A DNA stretch of 64,000 nucleotides from contig CAWALL010000002.1 of the NCBI GenBank assembly GCA_963782885.1, positions 581,699-645,698 of the forward strand. The letters run 5' to 3'. The notes under the pieces are model-generated. The model was given only the letters and a program-made list of their open reading frames with translations. It was not told where the DNA came from and ran no database searches. The stretch comes from DATAOG01 sp963782885. GTDB taxonomy: Bacteria > Pseudomonadota > Alphaproteobacteria > Geminicoccales > Geminicoccaceae. The translations under genes were made by a program, and so were the position numbers. This document shows positions 62,667 through 64,000 of this stretch, piece after piece (position 1 is the stretch's first letter; the number at the start of each line of letters is the position of its first letter).

Positions 62667-62957
62667 ATGATTAGGATTGCTGCTTCAAGTCTGGTTCTGG
62701 GGACCATGCTTTTCGTCGGCGCAGCGCAGGCCGAGCCCGCGAAGCTGACCGCCCCGCAGATGGACCAGGTCACCGCCGGCTTCCTCAACACCTTACAGAT
62801 CAACGTCAACTTCAACCGCCAGTTAGCCTTCGCGGCCGCGAACGCTTGCCGTCAAGCAGGCTGCAACGGCCAAGGCAACCGGAGCGGTGGCAGCACTGTC
62901 GCGGCTGCCGCGCAGGCGGACAACTACAACACGACAACGCTGATCAACATTCACTAG
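62667..62957 (+). CDS. Small secreted peptide with QMDxVTAG motif (paralogue 1)
   Basis: 96 residues. Signal peptide MIRIAASSLVLGTMLFVGAA, then the motif LTAPQMDQVTAG, INVNFNRQLAFAAANACRQA with two Cys, GCNGQGN, and the ending TTTLINIH. The gene at 63222 repeats the order: signal, LAPAQMDKMTAG, LNVNVN, a Cys pair and VVNIH. The QMDxxTAG motif after a signal peptide is seen in many short, unstudied alphaproteobacterial secreted proteins. The ATG is chosen because it starts the signal. Confidence 0.65.
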   Translation: MIRIAASSLVLGTMLFVGAAQAEPAKLTAPQMDQVTAGFLNTLQINVNFNRQLAFAAANACRQAGCNGQGNRSGGSTVAAAAQADNYNTTTLINIH

Positions 62958-63221
62958 CAGGCGAATAGCGGATGCGGCTAGCCGCGGTTACGACGGACGG
63001 TGTTCCGGGTAGGGCAGTTGGCCGCATCTCGTCTTCGGGCAGGCTCGTCGGGCGGATCGCGGCCGGTCAAGGGCTAATCGGCGAAGCCGTGGGCGGCGCT
63101 GGTCTTGGGCGGTCGCGATCCTAGTTGACGAGAATGCTCTGCCAGAAGGCAATGCTGCACCAGCCTTGCCGGAATAACGTAGCTAGGAATCCGGGCTAGC
63201 AACCCGGGATGGAGAATCGTA

Positions 63222-63500
63222 ATGGGACGGTGGATTGCCTTGAGTTTGTGGCTGGTCGTCGGCGCGATGCCAATGGCTGCGACCGCTGGTACTCCGCGGC
63301 CTCTCGCTCCTGCCCAGATGGACAAGATGACCGCGGGGGCGGGCGATTTGCAGCTGAACGTGAACGTGAACACGCAGGTCGCAGTTCCTATCGCCGTGGC
63401 GGTTGCGGCATGCGGTATTTGCGGTCACGCGCGCGCTTCCGCTCTCGCGTTGGCGAGGAACGTCAATGTGCCGACTGTGGTCAATATCCACGGCCGTTGA
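63222..63500 (+). CDS. Small secreted peptide with QMDxxTAG motif (paralogue 2)
   Basis: 92 residues with a GGAG ribosome site before the ATG. Signal peptide MGRWIALSLWLVVGAMPMAA, then LAPAQMDKMTAGAGDLQLNV, NVNTQVAVPIAVAVAACGIC and a helical end closing PTVVNIHGR. Same plan as the gene at 62667. A perfect hairpin 34 bp downstream may end the transcript. Confidence 0.65.
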   Translation: MGRWIALSLWLVVGAMPMAATAGTPRPLAPAQMDKMTAGAGDLQLNVNVNTQVAVPIAVAVAACGICGHARASALALARNVNVPTVVNIHGR

Positions 63501-63533
63501 ATCTCGGCGTCAGAGGACGGGAAGATTGTAAGT

Positions 63534-63571
63534 GACCACTCCTTCGCCAAATCCACCGCGAAGGAGTGGTC
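63534..63571 (+). terminator. Perfect 14-bp hairpin, probable terminator
   Basis: GACCACTCCTTCGC and GCGAAGGAGTGGTC pair without mismatch around a 10-base loop, followed by ATCTTTCGTT. It lies between the second small secreted peptide gene and the glycine-rich protein gene and probably separates their transcripts. The short T-run is weak. Confidence 0.65.
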
Positions 63572-63646
63572 ATCTTTCGTTGATCGACTAAACGGGCGTC
63601 GGCGTCGGTCTGGAATAGCGACCGGCAGAGCCTTTTGGAGGTTGCC

Positions 63647-64000
63647 ATGAAGAGATTGCGTCGATTCGCCACAGGTCTCGGCGTGCTGACCGTCGCTGTT
63701 CTCGCTTCTTCGCCAGGAGCAGAGGCGAAGGGCGGTGGCATGGGTGGCGGCGGTGGCATGGGTGGCGGCGGAGTTAGCGTCGGTGGTGGTGGCGTCAGCG
63801 TTGGCGGCCCCGGCGGGGTCAACGTCGGCGGTGGCGGCGTGAGCGTGGGTGGTCGCGGCGGCGGGGTCAGCGTCGGCGGCGGCGGCGTGAGCGTCAGCGA
63901 GGGTCGCGGCGGCGGGGTCAGCGTCGGCGGCGGCGGCGTGAGCGTCAGCGAGGGTCGCGGCGGTGGGGTCAGCGTCGGTCGCGGCGGCGGCGTCAGCGTG
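63647..64000 (+). CDS. Secreted glycine-rich repeat protein (runs off the window)
   Basis: ATG 63647 with TTGGAG upstream opens a frame of 118 codons with no stop before the window end. A signal peptide (MKRLRRFATGLGVLTVAVLA, ending SSPGAEAKG) is followed by GGGMGGGGGMGGGGVSVGG and tandem units of the type GGGVSVGGGGVSVSEGRG, with unit length near 17 residues (51 bp). The composition is that of cell-surface or fibrous glycine-rich proteins. The repeats at DNA level are almost identical, so copy number may vary. Confidence 0.75.
   Translation, partial: MKRLRRFATGLGVLTVAVLASSPGAEAKGGGMGGGGGMGGGGVSVGGGGVSVGGPGGVNVGGGGVSVGGRGGGVSVGGGGVSVSEGRGGGVSVGGGGVSVSEGRGGGVSVGRGGGVSV

Noticed and set aside
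63647..64000. The GC-rich repeats at the window end as a CRISPR array
   Set aside because: Units are contiguous without unique spacers and encode a continuous Gly-rich protein with a signal peptide.

Overview
The window looks like the chromosome of a GC-rich alphaproteobacterium, most plausibly on the Rhodospirillales/Geminicoccales side. The evidence is the gene set (glnB-glnA, rlmE next to a Ppx/GppA phosphatase, malate synthase G, CC0125-type lipoproteins, an NAD-formate dehydrogenase GB-type fusion) and a tRNA-His that keeps a G-1/C73 end, which the Rhizobiales-Rhodobacterales-Caulobacterales lineages have lost. Genus cannot be settled by reading alone.

Layout. 1-4.6 kb: housekeeping genes (start of an AAA ATPase, an amino-acid ABC ATPase, rlmE, ppx, a TPR membrane protein, a small secreted protein). 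4.0-8.1 kb: a degraded patch (two HicB-like antitoxin tails, a RAYT transposase tail, DUF1902 pieces) surrounding an intact, visibly less GC-rich three-gene cassette (5484-7827) that ends in a ComEC-like metallo-beta-lactamase-fold hydrolase. 8.8-18.5 kb: glnBA with a sigma-54 promoter, tRNA-His, an MlrC-type peptidase, malate synthase G, a ChaN-like lipoprotein, an ECF sigma/anti-sigma pair and a polysaccharide-export lipoprotein. 18.7-42.3 kb: an oligopeptide ABC transporter (oppABC here, oppDF on the other strand 8 kb away), mutS, an M24 peptidase, paired lipoproteins, an antiporter, several PIN toxin-antitoxin loci (some broken), ppk2, an amidohydrolase, a 2-hydroxyacid dehydrogenase and a fused FdsG-FdsB diaphorase. 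42.7-60.8 kb: a nest of insertion sequences (three IS630, two IS1380, IS1634, IS66, IS5) around uvrB, which have shredded an HTH regulator plus N-6 DNA methylase operon. 60.8-64 kb: exported proteins, including a lipoprotein split from its start codon by an IS, a dirigent-like protein, two related small secreted peptides and the start of a glycine-rich repeat protein.

The most striking structural result is a base-precise inversion of 23376-35592. One breakpoint lies in a FitB-type PIN toxin gene and the other in a SABATH-type methyltransferase gene. Each gene has its 5' part at one breakpoint and its 3' part at the other, and flipping the segment rejoins both reading frames across the junctions. 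The flip would also put oppDF on the same strand as oppABC. A second theme is IS-driven fragmentation: the methylase gene can be followed through at least five pieces, two of them inverted relative to their partners and one duplicated as a 443-bp direct repeat around an IS1380 element.
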